Of a stretch of DNA of 64,000 bases, positions 12,101 through 23,860 are shown one piece after another (the first letter of the stretch is position 1; the number at the start of each line of letters is the position of its first letter). The stretch lies in NCBI GenBank assembly GCA_963978905.1, contig OZ022259.1, positions 55,570,727 to 55,634,726 of the forward strand, given 5' to 3'. A model generated the notes under the pieces. It searched no databases. It worked only from the letters and a program-made list of their open reading frames with translations, and had not been told where the DNA came from. The position numbers and the translations under genes are program-made. This DNA is from Trichostrongylus colubriformis. Its lineage: Eukaryota > Nematoda > Chromadorea > Rhabditida > Trichostrongylidae.

Positions 12101-15100
12101 ATTATAATTCTGGATGTGACCTTGGCTTTCATTCAAATTAAAGGCACATTCCAGGATCACCTTCATTAATGGGTTGAAGCTCTGGTTCACGAAATTGGAG
12201 GTGCTGAGGATTAGCCGACAAAGAAAAATCCGAAAGAGTCCCCGAGAATGGCAAAAATAAGGCCTCCTGACACCTGGCCTTGGACGAGATTACCGCGTGA
12301 AAACGAGCCTTTGATCAGTTGCCGCTGAATGGTATCATAAGGAACTCTGGGATGTCACCTGTTTCCTCATGTCAACGGGAAGGGGCGCCAGGGCTGCTTG
12401 GTGAAGTCGCGCTTGCTCATTTGGCTTTGCACGCTCCGGAAGTGACAACCACGCCTCGGTAAAGGTGCAGCCTATGGCTGTGGGTTGAACTATCTGACCA
12501 AGCGCAAGCTGCAGTACCCCAATAATCCTGGAATGTGCCTTTAATTGCATGTAGTGGTGAGTACCATCACGTCAGAAGGCATAGCGGAAGCCGGAGCGTG
12601 AGGAGTAAAGCCACACCAATCAATATCTGTGCAATTTAAGTCACCCATGAGAAAGGAAACATTTTTACAGGAGATTGGCTGGCACTTTCTATCATTTGTT
12701 TCTTGTGAAACAGCTAGGCACTCTAACGCTCCGTTTATTAAATGCTGCTAACAATTGTGAGCGGTGTCAAGCGTGTTTGTCAAGTACCTGAAAGTCTTGT
12801 TCGAGAATTTATCAGATGTGACGGGTCCTGTGATTTAAGTGAGATGCTGACGAACACTGACTAGGTGACATACCTATAAGAGCTCCCTACAATTATAAGA
12901 ATGGGACGAGCAGAAAGACGATGCGATGAAGATGCAAATTTTGAAGTTGCCAGACGGATCGCCCTGAAAATTCGTGACATGTTCAGGGTGTTATCTGGTT
13001 TGTCGGACTCTTCATCTCAATAGTTTTTTTAGAGTAGAGGTAGAGCTGTTTCTCGGTTTCCATCATCATATAATCTTTTAGATCATCTGCATTGCTTTTT
13101 TGTACACTCTTAGTGCTGAAATCATTCAAGTAGCAATGCATGAAAGCTGTGTGAGAAGCTCAAGCAATCGAGTATGAGGTTTAAGGACTGAAGTGAGGTC
13201 GAAAATTTTTGACGAATCGCTAGTTGCAGTTGATGTCTTAGCTTGATTTCATCACCTTTGCTATTGTTTTAGCGCGGCTCACCGCTTCTCCTCACGCAAT
13301 AAGAATTAGATGACGCGGTAGTGTGCAGTTATACTCGGCGACAAATCGTTGAAATCCTATCGTCGCAGTAAGTTCCTGCACTTAATAGTTTGAGTGCTCG
13401 AGCACACCAACGCCAGCAAGCACACCTGCGTATTGCTCGCGAGACCTGCGTTACGGGTGCGTTACGTCATTTGCGGCGGCGTCGCCCAGTACGAATGCCA
13501 CCTAAATTGAATACATGGGTCTACAGTCCAATTCGGAGTGCCTGATAGGGCGTGGCCTACGGACTTGGGTGAGAGAGTGTCTCACTCACTCACCTCGCCA
13601 CACACACTCTCTCTCGCCACTCAGGCCACGCACTATCTACCGCTGTGAAATGGACTGTATGTGCATTTTCCAATTGCTTCGAAACTCGAAATTTCACACT
13701 TTTATTTTCGCACGCTAATTTTGGAGCAATCGATCATTAGAGAGTTGGGGTGGTTCTGGAGAGGTACGATTCGCAATTCGATTCCTAGGTTAGGTACATG
13801 GTAGTGACTAGAGATTTGAGATATTTCTCACCCTTCAATGTTAGTTCCAGTTTCGTTAAGCATCGATATGTTCAGATCAAACAGATCTGCAGTCGAAGTA
13901 TAGGCATTCAAATCGGCGATAAGTTCCACACTGCTGGCGTAACGAATAACTCCAAGGCGAGTTTGATACTGTTCTGCTTGACCCACGGTCACTTTTGTGA
14001 AAGCGGACACGACATAGTCAGTTGCCTGAAGTTGATTGTGCTTCTATTCAATAGCTTCAGCACGGTTCACGAAGGTTGCTAGATCGGAGGCAAATGGCCT
14101 GAAGAATCTCAGCTTAATTTCAATGAAGCATAGTGGGAGGGTGTCCCAGTCAAGCTGCGCATAATCATCGCATCGCCTTGCGTTGCGTACCGCGCGACGC
14201 GCTGGGTTTGTTAGAGTCGGTGCATGTACATTTTCAGCACTTTTGAAACTTTTTGCAGCTTTTTTTGTATAGGTTTTTGCCCCTGTGATAATTACGGCTA
14301 GCCTCACACTAGCCAGTGCCCGCTGACACTTTGACAAATGAAGGAACTAATTCTGAGGAATTCGTGGTTCTCCGAATAACTGCCGCCTAAAACATTACGA
14401 AAAGATGAGTGGGAGTTCTCCGTGGTCGACTCGCCCTTCATGTGACCGTTCCAGTCTAGCGTTTTGGGAACAGGCCCCACAGTCCCTTCAACTTACGCAA
14501 AAACGTCGGCGGCGTTGCGTCCCAATGCTGGGATGCACGTTTTCTGCCGCGTGGGACAATGCGTCCCAACAGTGGGATGTAGCGCAGAAAATTCCTTTTA
14601 TCAGCTGACTTGAAATCCACTAATTAATTTTGATCAACTTGCATAAAGGTATCTAGGGTGGAAATAATTTTTTTTCTCATGCTTCGGGACAATAAAAGTG
14701 ATTCTAAGAGTAGTAATTTTTAGAAAGATAGGTCTGACCTGGAATAGACGAACCGTCAGGTAACACACATAACAAATAAATTCACATAACAGGTAGTATT
14801 ATCAAGTTATAGAAGGTAATTTAATAATGGATAATAAACCTTCACATGTTGCGATGATTCATTGAACATTTTGAAAATATCTCTTAGTCAAGCCCTCGAG
14901 GGATATCTAAAATTTCGCAGCACTCAATATTTTGTATTGGCGCTCAAGATAGGCGCGAATTTCAGCGAGTGGAAAGGTGGTATCAAAACTGCTTCCTGGC
15001 ACAATGCGTCCCAATGCTTGGACCCAATTCTCAACATAGGCGAGCGCGCGATATCCCGCGTGGCAGACACCTGAAAACACGCGCGGTCTCCAATGTGTTA

Positions 15101-18100
15101 ATGTTGCCATCGACTGCAATGTCGTGTGATATCCTGTTGTTGTTTCGGATATATGCTCCTTTCCGTTATATATTACTTTAATAATACATATGTAAGCTAT
15201 AATGTCGCTTCCGTCAGAAACTATCCTTCCTTCGTGGTTATGGATAAACTACGTAAAACTGGTGATGATTGACTGCCATACCATTCAAACAGAGAACTCG
15301 TTCAGTTAAACCGTTGAAGGGCTGCACCCTATCTGTCCGAATTCATCATTTTCCGAAGAGTCCCTCACACTTCCCAAAACTTGATTCCATTGACCCCCTG
15401 CCGGGGTTCTCAACTAGAAGCAAGCTCTGTCGAGTCAGTCATCCTAGCATGGAGTTCCAGAAAGTAGCCCTGGGAAAGATTTGTGAAGGAATGTATGGAA
15501 AAACTTCCGTGCCAAGTGCGGTTGAGCGATGAAGAAACTTTGAGCTTGTTTTCTTGTCGGGGCAGCTCACCTTATAATAAGACTGCTGTGCCTCCTTATA
15601 CATAATGTGAGTAATGTTATGAATGGGGTGATTTTTTATTTACTTTATTGATGCCAGCAAAATATTGCAATGCATTAGCGCCCGTAATTTCGGGACACCC
15701 TGTACAGTGACCTATGGCCGCGTTGAAGAGTTTGGAGTAATACGGTAAGAATTTTCCTGAAGAACGAAACTTTATCCCGCTGGTGGTAGACTCCCCCTTT
15801 TTATACATACTCTAATTGTCGCGCTTTCGTTCTTCACCTGATACCATCCTGCAGTTATCACCTGGTGTACAAAGGCGCATATGTTTGCTTAAGCCTATTA
15901 AGTGAGAGGCGAGAGTACTCTTTATTTGAGCTGAGGCAAAAGCCTAGACAAAAGTAGAGCCGCATGCCATGCGTGACAGTGACAGTGACAAGTGACATCC
16001 GCAACTACATTACATTTCCTGAAAAATAAGTTTCGTAAGTGCAGCCTACAATGCTATGACCATAAAAAAGGTACACATTACGAAATCATTCGTAATGGAA
16101 AAGAATTCGTGTCACGGGTGTCGCGGAGAACTCTGCATAAACTTCATCAACTTGAAAAGTAGTTTTCCTAATGCAACAAAAAAGGGATTTCATGTCATGC
16201 TACAGTAATTTCGACACCACCGCACATCTGCCTCGGGAGGGGAGGGTTGAGGTGAGTAAAATCAAATTCTCAGAAAGCTCCCTCAACCATTCTCCTTCTA
16301 AAAATAACAACTTGTTTAAGTCTAAGATCGAAGGGAACTACGTTACATTACTATTTACAGCACTACTCACTGCGAGCCTCCATCTCAGAATCTTTTGTTG
16401 AAATGCCTGTATTGCGAAGATGAAATGAGCCTGGCTGTAATACGTTGTCGTTTAATGTCCGCACTGCAGGAGACGATTTCTTATAAAATCAGCGCATCTA
16501 TGAAATGAGCAAAAAGATCCGAAACTTTGTTGTGTCCTTGTTCCGATTTGAGAGATGGGTAAAGCTGGCATTTCAAAATAAGATCGCTTTGAAAGAATCT
16601 AGTGATCGTTGGCGTACATAAATGACAATGCGACAAATTGATAACTGCTGATCATCCTTGCTAAAAGCCATCAACGGGCCATGTTATCTTTAAGTGCTCG
16701 TTTTCAATCGCAATAGCCCTTTGGTAGTCTGATACTGGCCTTGCCTTTTCTCAACGTTAGCTTGTATAACTTACAATGGTCGTTAGCTTGTATAACTTAC
16801 AATGGGAAGTTGAGTTTTTGAACTGAATTATTATATCACCGAACTGGCAACAGCACTACAATGTGCAGCACTGCGGTGTTGAAGGGACAGCGAAGCTTGG
16901 TCCTGCAACTCTTGATTGCCGAACGGTCATAACAAGGACGAATCACCCCTGGGAAACTCGTACTGCATTTTTTCGTGTTGTAGATTTAAGTCGCTTCAGG
17001 ACTCAGCTACGTACAGGGACCCTAGCACATACGCATCGCACCGCAAGCTGCTGTTTCGAGTCGAATTTGTTGCCCTCATGACATGCACCCCTGCAGTCAT
17101 ATGTAAATACCAATCTGTCGTCAACATTCACAGGAGGGTCCTGGACGGCCCCTTTTGACTTGTCGATTAGTATGTATGCATTACGATACGATATACAATA
17201 CCGCTCGCGTCGGGTGAGTAATTTTCGCCATGCGACGGTTTGTCCGCGAACAAACCGTCGCAACGTCATAACATCGTTCAACGTGGATAAAATGGAAAGT
17301 TCTTAGGAGCATTGGATTCGTCTCAATGCGACGAGCTCAGCAGTGTATAAAATGTCGAATTTTGATCAGCAACGGTCCTGAAAATCGCGCGAAAACGCGT
17401 TTTCGCGCGATTTTCAGGACTGTTGCTGATCAAAATTCGACATTTTATAAACTGCTGAACTCGTCGCATTGGGAAGAATCCAATGCTCCTAAGAACTTTC
17501 CATTTTATCCACTTTGAACGATGAACGACGTTGCGACGGTTTGTTCGCGGACAAACCGTCGCAAGGCGAAAATTACTCACGCGACGCGAGCGGTATTGTA
17601 GCTGAATGCAACTGAGATAGTATAAGTGAGTGTAGCTTACCGAGGTTATTCCGCCTGAAGTCATGCTAGTGCCAGCCTCCATAAGAAGAAACACGTCCAG
17701 CCAAACGGTTTGAGTAGCACAGTTGCACCCAGTGTTGTTAATGCTAGCCGGTAGACTAGGTACAGTAGGTGTGGGCTTTGGAGTAGGCGTAGTAGTGGCC
17801 GTTTCGTGGTTTAGTACCGTAGGTGTAGGCGAGTTAGGCAAATTAGTAACTACGCTAGATGGAGTCGAGGTAGGGAGATCGGAAGGAACTGCAAACTTCA
17901 TATTGTTCTTCAGTGTGGACTGTCTTAAGCCCTATAATGTCGTTTATTGCTGCAGTCACTGACCGATGTATGCTGTAGTCGTGCTGCGATCAGTGCGTTC
18001 AGTCACAGGGCTATAAGTTCCAGAATTTGTGGTTGATGTGCTGCTAGCTGCTAGAGTTGAAGCGGTAGATGTTTGTGCGGGAGTCGTAGTCGAGTACACA

Positions 18101-18104
18101 GGCG
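3103..18104 (-). CDS. Secreted-type VWA / C-type lectin domain protein (partial, seven exons)
   Basis: Exons read on the minus strand: 18104-17964, 17888-17641, 14025-13832, 12963-12874, 4977-4904, 4266-4135, 3203-3103. Every junction has GT...AG and every phase matches. The first exons code a Thr/Ser/Pro-rich, mucin-like stretch (TTTPAQTSTAST, TTTPTPKPTPT). The VWA domain then begins at CNCATQTVWLDVFLLMEAG. It continues through QTRLGVIRYASSVELIADL, NETGTNIEGAIRLATSK, RPILIIVGSSY, GYNDPTQAAGEFREDGG and EYVQEHGLTVPLLRSLASS. ANCFCRTNWMPYK and GGCYFPVGISAIQ then open a C-type lectin domain. This order (linker, VWA, CTLD) is that of nematode clec-type secreted proteins, thought to act at surfaces or in immunity. 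The signal peptide exon and the rest of the lectin domain were not found. The start of the first exon is uncertain. The gene may be active or a recent pseudogene; no internal stop was met in the seven exons. Confidence 0.8.
3883..3916. repeat. Small hairpin (13-bp arms)
   Basis: tgatcatagtgaa and its exact reverse complement ttcactatgatca, separated by 8 nt. It lies in the intron between the 4135-4266 and 3103-3203 exons of the VWA/lectin gene. No function is assigned. Confidence 0.8.
4458..4507. repeat. 26-bp tandem duplication
   Basis: atggctatccagggatctat occurs at 4458 and again at 4484, a perfect short tandem duplication inside the intron between the 4904-4977 and 4135-4266 exons. Confidence 0.85.
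5256..5830. repeat. Interspersed repeat F, copy 1
   Basis: About 575 bp matched in order by 54103-55390. Shared blocks include gtgaccattcg/gtggccattcg at the start, gtgtgattttcgtg/gtgtgatttttgtg, aggggatcaaa, agccaattcgagaa, gagaagtcgttgac and gaaaatttgcacagag at the end. It has no coding capacity. This copy lies in a VWA/lectin gene intron. Confidence 0.75.
6010..6115 (-). mobile_element. Possible tRNA-derived SINE relic
   Basis: The minus strand reads cctcagtggctcgctggtag (A-box-like), then about 30 nt later ggtcatgggtttgctccc (B-box-like), then a GC-rich stem and a T run. This resembles a tRNA body with an internal pol III promoter. It lacks a full acceptor stem and cloverleaf, so a functional tRNA is unlikely. 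Confidence 0.35.
6566..6935. repeat. Fold-back MITE N
   Basis: About 370 bp. Ends are inverted: gtgtgtattttacttgagcc at the left and the complement of gtgtgtattttcacttaagcc at the right, with roughly 110-bp imperfect arms. Each arm contains a copy of a recurring stem-loop built on AGCCTTA...TAAGGCT (6581-6630 and 6875-6921). The centre (6680-6830) is unique and non-coding. Confidence 0.7.
7031..9183. repeat. Large fold-back element A with about 470-bp arms
   Basis: The left arm (7031-7502) and right arm (8710-9183) are inverted copies. They share tgctt-aaggaaccggaagggggt at the ends, then agaagcgataat, gtccgctgtaggag, cattcccaactaca, ttggcaccatgcc and ggtagaacagacgta on the matching strand. 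The interior (7503-8709) is not palindromic and holds a second element at 7895-8318. No transposase is recognised. It sits in the long intron between exons 12874-12963 and 4904-4977 of the VWA/lectin gene. Confidence 0.85.
7895..8318. repeat. Palindromic MITE, family 2, copy 1, with 5-bp target duplication
   Basis: Terminal inverted repeats gccgcggtcatactttgcg at the left and their complement at the right continue inward (gcgcagctgcgttagttgac) to a centre with cacactacagtatg / catactgtagtgtg. The element is flanked on both sides by caaag (7890-7894 and 8319-8323), a clean 5-bp target site duplication. It is inserted inside fold-back element A. Another copy lies at 39774-40114. Confidence 0.88.
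9240..12830 (-). mobile_element. Decayed CR1-like non-LTR retrotransposon, split by an insertion
   Basis: Minus strand, 5' to 3'. Near 12620 the text reads VSFLMGDLNCTDIDW, the core of an APE-type endonuclease. Near 11850 a WK-like pre-RT segment appears. At about 10430 the frame reads CDPDNCRPISITFAFCGLFEK, an RT domain landmark, and at 10200 ITCFDFEKAFHEVDYSI follows. ELLSVNNYGAPFKRMVERS near 9530 is the later RT region. Stops and shifts are frequent and the 5' end is missing, so it is inactive. The palindrome 10451-11802 is inserted just before the RT landmark. The element lies in an intron of the VWA/lectin gene, in the same orientation. Confidence 0.75.
10451..11802. repeat. Near-perfect long palindrome, family B copy 1, TA-flanked
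   Basis: 1352 bp, with arms of about 655-690 bp around a 15-nt loop at 11106-11120. The ends are ttgggttgaggaataagtcc and its complement. A TA dinucleotide sits on each side (10449-10450, 11803-11804), the target duplication of Tc1/mariner elements. Each arm repeats a motif gatagagctnnnnagct.ta several times, which itself can form small hairpins. There is no open frame beyond palindrome shadows. Family B also includes 25481-28081. It is inserted in the CR1-like element within a gene intron. Confidence 0.92.
13524..13657. repeat. Short TA-flanked MITE
   Basis: 134 bp. Ends cagtccaattcgga and its near complement tgaaatggactg, with gggcgtggcct / aggccacgc inward. TA lies on both sides (13522-13523, 13658-13659). 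It is AG/CT-rich in the middle. It sits between exons 13832-14025 and 12874-12963 of the VWA/lectin gene. Confidence 0.8.
14026..17193. other. Intron segment with no recognised gene
   Basis: Intron between VWA exons 17641-17888 and 13832-14025. I see only minor structure. The phrase tgcgtcccaatgct recurs at 14517 and 15006. A stem-loop of the recurring AGCCTTA type lies at 15887-15938. A perfect 26-bp tandem duplication (cgttagcttgtataacttac) starts at 16755 and 16781. Short open frames here look random. Confidence 0.5.
17196..17598. repeat. Loop-free palindrome, TA-flanked
   Basis: About 403 bp that reads nearly the same on both strands. The centre is the perfect palindrome gcgcgaaaacgcgttttcgc, at 17397/17398, with no spacer. 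The ends are caataccgctcgcg and its complement, with TA at 17194-17195 and 17599-17600. It starts about 40 bp past the donor of VWA exon 17641-17888, so it would be transcribed with that gene. Confidence 0.92.
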
Positions 18105-21100
18105 CTGTAAAGGTGCAGCTGGTTATTAGTTCGATAACTTTGCAAGATACTCGTCGTATCAGGTGTCGAGGAAAGTGGCGCTCTAGGTACGATTCCCTCT
18201 TGATAATTTGCAATTCACCGCTACTCTTTCTAAAAAAATTTTTGGAGACTTCTCACTCACAAAAAGGTTAACCAGCCGGAGAGACTTAAGAAAGCTCTGA
18301 ATTTTTTTTCTCGCCCAGCTTCATCTCGACCTCAACTCAAAACCTAATCATACACGACACCTATCTTGGCAGAGCTAAATACGACTCTTTCGAGGGATCT
18401 TCGTCTAGTGCTTGACCCTGTTCGATAGAATATTGTTGGATACGCAACTCTTTTTTATGTATATGACAATATCTTAATACATAACGGAACACTGTTTTTG
18501 TTCTCTTCGAATCGTGCAACACCGTGTGTTGCACTTAGCCACCGAGGACCGTCTTTTCTTTTTGGTTCATGTGGAAGCCTCGATTTCTGAGAGCTAAAAT
18601 TGTTTGTAAGGATACGTTTCCGAAAATGGAGAACAACATATCCATCCGTCACTATACAAGAAAATTTGTTGTGTCTCATTACCACTGCTGAACAAACTAA
18701 ATTTTCGTACAACTAAGAACTTAGCGTCACAGCCACAGAAGAGTAATCTTGGTCTAAATTTCATCTGTAGATGAGTAGATATTCTGCTAACCTCCAATTA
18801 TTCCAAAAAAAGTGTAAATTTTGCGTGGATGTCAGAAGGAACCATCTAAAAATCACGGTTCCCCCCTACTCCCGAGCAAGAACTCCAGCGGTGAAACCTA
18901 ATTTCCGTATTCTCGAAATCATCATGAAAACTGCGTAGCTTGAGCTTGTGAATTGTAATTGTTCAGGGCCTCAACAAAGTCAACGCATCAAGTAGATTTC
19001 ATGGTGACCCCGATTCAACACCAAATATTTTCGTGAAGAATGTTATCATTTGGACATGTATAATGTTACAATGATTTTGTTTTTGTTTGTTGTATATGCT
19101 GTTCGAAAGCATGTTGTCAAAATCTTATCTTGTTTTTGAAGGGGAAGGGTACCAAAAAAGATTTGCCCATATTCGAAAACAAATGGTGGTGGCATTTGTC
19201 CCCGATACCTCTCGAAAAACAAAAAATTGTGATTTGAATGTCGTGCAACACCGTGTGTTGCACGCGGTACGTTATGGGAAGAAGTCACCATAAGGGATAA
19301 TATGGTCGATTGTTGAATATTTTAATATGTGTGCCAGTTAGTACGGCAGCCGAAGAAATGAAAAATCCGAGAAATGCGCTCCGTATCCTTCTCGTTCAGT
19401 TTTTTGGTTTAACGCGTTTTCCGACGCGCAACGTATTCAATTTGTCTGAAACACTTGAAACTGTAACGTATGTCCATCAATCATGCACGACACACGTTGC
19501 ACCCACCTGTGGGCCAGTTTAAGGTTTTCTTGAAATCACAGGACGCTCCTCTAACCTTAAGCCTTAACCACTTCATTTTCTTGCTTCCTTTCTAGCATGC
19601 ACTTACAGCGGTCACTTCAAACTACTGAACACTAAAATCCTTGAAAAATCTTAAAAGCACATTCGTCTGATATGTTGTCACACCTTCAAGTATCACTCAA
19701 AGAAAGAGCACGTGTAGAAAGCTCTGTCTCCACCCCAAGCTAGCGTGTAAGATGCTATTTATGACCGCCACTCCCTACAGGTTTGCGTGACTCTGATCGA
19801 TGGATTAGCGATGGAGCGCGTGGGAGAACACGCCCTTGTTCAGGATCAGCGATCGGAACAAGGGCCCATGTTTCGTGTTTCAGGCCAATCTGTCTCATTT
19901 TTCTCCGTCGACCTTTCCCTTATATCAAGCGATACAGGAGATGCACTCACCACAAACAGAGTTGTCCACATAATTCGATAGCTCGTCAACTCCAGTGGTG
20001 CTGGCGTCGTACACATTTGTGTGCTGAATATGTCACTACTGAATTATATCTATGAGGCCGATATGTCGAAGAAGCGCTGAATGGACCTCACCAATGTCGG
20101 CCAACTTTCGAAAGAACAGTTCCCATAGTTAACAACAACTATGGAGAAATTAAGCGCCATTTTATTCTCGATGTAGTACTCAACTTGAGCTCCCGCAGCA
20201 TCCACATCGGGTTGTTCCCTGTGAGTTCAGGAATGTTTGCATTTTCATTGTTGTTCAGCCAATTAGCACTACATAAAGCGTGGATGCAAGCGATTGTATT
20301 CATGCTTTATGTAGTGCTAGAAGACTACTTTGATTAATGTAATTTCCCCTGTTTCGTAAAACTAAAAGAGCATTTAAGGCACTCTTGTTCTGCGATTCAC
20401 ATCAGCTGTTCCCGGGTGTGATTCAAGAGGGCCACTCGTTGCATACCGGCAAACCGCTAAGCGCAATGCTGCTTCACCCCGCCTTCACAAACCCGCTCAT
20501 TTATCAGTCGATAGATGCCTGTTCTCATTGTTGAAAAAAGCAGAAAATGAAAACCAGGGAAATGGAAAAAAGGAAAGGGGGCAGCCGTTGTCAGGAATAG
20601 TATCATACAACTAAAATGTGGGTCTACGTGACACCTAGCTCGCTGTATATTTGTAGCATGCGACGCTAAATACGGTGTAGCTCTTCTCCGCCGGTTGGTC
20701 ATCTGCATCGCATTTGTTGCTCAGCTGGGTTCCGCGAATGTAAGAAGTCTCAACTGCGACGCGTTCTGTTGCGATTAGGTAAGTCTGTTGAGAAGGCGAT
20801 GCGCTTGCTCGGCACGCAGCTCGAGCTATGATTCAAAAGGCGGAAATACTACACAATGCGCCATGGCAAAAAACGGTTGTAATGATGAAACATAAAAGTA
20901 GAACCCGTACACTCTTCCCTCAGCTGCAAACATGCATGTTTTATGGCCCACCGCATCACTGAATTTAGATCGGGACTGCGCGTATTTGTGCTAGGCAGTG
21001 GTGCGCAGCTAGATGACATGCTCGTTCCTAGAAGGGGCCTGCAAATGGAATCTGCGGAATATCGTGGGGCATTGTCACGAGCGTACGCTGCGCATTTCAT

Positions 21101-21109
21101 TACTTATAA
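18105..21109. other. Region upstream of the VWA exons, no clear gene
   Basis: The missing 5' exons of the VWA/lectin gene could lie here, but none was identified. The hairpin gtgcaacaccgtgtgttgcac occurs twice, near 18511 and 19235. Other hairpins are cccttgttc...gaacaaggg near 19830-19864 and agcactacataaagc with a perfect complement at 20265-20318. Open frames are short and unsupported. Confidence 0.5.
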
Positions 21110-23860
21110 CTCCACGCTTCGTCTTCCGATCATGTATCACCTGTATCACCTGTCGTCCCGTTGCTCATCGAGTCTCGAGCGGGCGCCAGCATAGCTCCAG
21201 TCGTCGCTATCGCGGACCAGAGTGGTCCTTCTTGCCCTAGGGACGCGAAGCAACTCGCTATTTTCGTGCAGAGCTTTCGTGAAGAAGTATGACCATCAGG
21301 CCGGCGGTCGTCCAGATGTTCGTCTGAAGTACCGAGGATCCAATTCGTAACCGCTCTGGTCCAACGGTCATCGCGATTTCGCATGACGTGTCCGGCCAAC
21401 CTGATTTTCGATCCCTTAGCAAACACGGGGGCGTGCCTGATCTTCGGTGTTCGGAACACCGGAATCCCCTCTGCATTTGCGTGTTTCGGGATACTCCGAG
21501 CACTGTCCTCTCAATGGCGTGTTGAATGATGGCGACCTCATGCTCTTCCTACTTTGCTCTTTCTACTTACGTTGAGTCCAAGTCTCCGAGGCATATATTA
21601 GGGCACGAGAGACAGCGGAATCGAAGAGTTGGGAAAAAGAAACCGTGATCTTCGTCTTCTTCACTACCCCCTCGATGGTCTCAAAGGCTCCACATAGCTG
21701 AAGTATTCCATGATGTTTGTTCCGTTGAGCGTGAATGGAATATCAGGTACCAATTCATTCACGAAGATCGCCTTGGTCAGGTTCAGACGTAAAACGATTT
21801 TTCCACACCCGCAGTCGAAGTCGGCTAGCATTCGCTCCGCTTGCTGGATTGTGGGCAATATGAGCACGATGTCGTCAGCAAAGCGGAGGTGATGTACATG
21901 CCGACCTTCACTCCCCCTTCCCATTCCAGTTGACGCATGACGTTCTCAGACCAACGCGAAGTTTAGGTGAAATGGTGTCGCCTTGTCGAACTCCTATGTT
22001 CATGTCGATGATAATTTCCTTGTAGAGCCTGTGCTGAAATGCAGGTCGTGCAATTGCTATGGAGCTCACGAAGGATTCTTTCAACTGATTAGATACACCC
22101 TGGCTCCCCTGGGCCTCGAAAACCATTTTTGTCTCAACGGAGTCGAAGGCTTTCTTCAAATCCATGATGTGAGGCATACATCTTCTACTCTGATGACACT
22201 TCAATGAGCCTAAAGACCGTGTGGATCTGATCGATTGTACTGAACCCTCTCGGAGACCCTGCTTGTTCGCATGGCTATCCTTCGTCTGAAGTTCTGCCAA
22301 TCCTATTCAAGATGACTCGAGTGAAGAGCTTGTAGACTACAGACAGCAGGCAGATTGGACGATAATTGCCAATGTCGCGAGGATCTCCCTTTTTGGCAAC
22401 ACAGTCCTGCTGGTTTTCCACAAGGTGGGTACCTTGCATTCCGACGATAGCGTGTGAAGATCGGATCAAAGTTTTGACGGTAACTGACGGGTGATTTTTC
22501 GGATGTTCCGGTCTAATCCTGTCGGGGCCGGGTGCTGTACCATTGTTCGCCGACGAAATGACGTGGACATCGCAAGGGAGAACTGATGGGACGACTATCG
22601 ATGCTGCTTCAGATTGCTCCTAGGCAGGTGGACTTGGCTATCGAAGTGATTCGAGTAAAAGTCGTGGATGACCTTCTTCACTCGCCTTCGGGAAGCAGTA
22701 AATGTATCGTCCGAACGTCGGAGAGCTGTCATCTTGGTTCTATGACTGGGAAAACTTCGGCCGGCATTGCGAATCCTCCTCCCAGCCTCTGTTGCTTCAG
22801 CCAGCATTGCTGCTCTTCTCTCCTTGCAATTTATCTCCTCTTTGCATTGCCTCGCAAGTTCAGACGTCAGTTGGTAATCAACTGCTGTTCGTGCGGCTAT
22901 ACGTTGGCGTATCAGTTCGAGAGTTTCCGAAGAGATACGCCTCCTAGTGGTTTTCAATTTCCCTGCCCTCATGGCACTATCGTGCAGATGTTCAACGAGC
23001 CGGCTGTACTCGTCGTCAATGTTTTCGAAAATGGAATCCTTCCGTACACCGGCGAGAGAAGGAAAGTGGTTCCAGTTGATGACTGTTTTGGAACTTCGCT
23101 TCTTTTTCGCGATTTTCTCTCCACGCATCTAAAAGATGAATCGAAGATGAGTCGATGGTCATATGGAACTTCAGAACATTAGCGACGTCGGTCAGGCAAA
23201 ACCTTCGATTGAAGATGATGTGATCGATCTCGTTATAGAATTCTCCACCGGGTGACTTCCAAGTTCATCGATGAGATAACTTCTGGAACTGCGAGTTACA
23301 ATCAAAGGGGTTAATCGTCATAATAAACTAGGACACCGTTTCACCCCGCTCATTCCATTCCGTTCCGAGTCTCGATGTGGAGTTTGTTATTTGCCACCCT
23401 AGAGCCGATGTTAGCGTTGATCGCCTACACTGACTTTGAAGAAGGTATGATACCTCATAGAACTTCTCCAATTTAATATAAAATGCTTCGAGCTCATCGT
23501 AGCTTGATATTGATGCATAGGCGATGAAGATGGTCAAAGCCGGAATTGAACCACAACTTTTGAATCGCAAACATTCGATTCGGTTGTCAGATTTCCGTAC
23601 GAATCGGTGTCCATGGCCAAGTGCATGTTGACAAGAACGCCCACACCGTCAAAGCCTTTCCTATCGCATGTTTCAAGGAACTGTTCTTCCTCAGTCTCGT
23701 AAACGGCGTGTAGCGGGAAATGCCTTCTCGTCTCGGTCAGTCCGAGATCTTCTTGGCTTCCATCATCAGATCTTTGATACACGGTTCCGATGCAAGGGTC
23801 CGTGAGTTAAGTATAGAAAGCCAACTTAAGTCCTTCTCGATTTTGGCAGCCTGTTATAAC
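21110..23860 (-). mobile_element. RTE-type non-LTR retrotransposon, nearly full length but broken
   Basis: Minus strand. The 5' part (23860-23330) is the APE-type endonuclease, with TRRHFPLHAVYETEEEQFL and GVGVLVNMHLAMDTDS, and DHIIFNRRF near 23215. The middle frame (23128-22595) reads LIRQRIAARTA and KKVIHDFYSNHFDSQVHLP. RT motifs follow: GNYRPICLLSVVYKLFTR (about 22390), MDLKKAFDSVE (22165), GVRQGDTISPK (21990) and HHLRFADDIVL (21890), which contains the catalytic ADD. The C-terminus (21430-21140) keeps KIRLAGHVMRNRDDRWTRAV. At least five frame breaks separate these blocks, so it is dead. It is the best preserved retroelement in the window. Confidence 0.9.

Noticed and set aside
17323..17901. 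192-codon minus-strand frame taken as one exon
   Set aside because: Only 17888-17641 is exon. After the donor the frame runs into the palindrome at 17196-17598 and reads its mirror text.
22586..23182. 198-codon plus-strand open frame
   Set aside because: Antisense to the RTE retrotransposon frame at 22595-23128, which carries the recognisable motifs.
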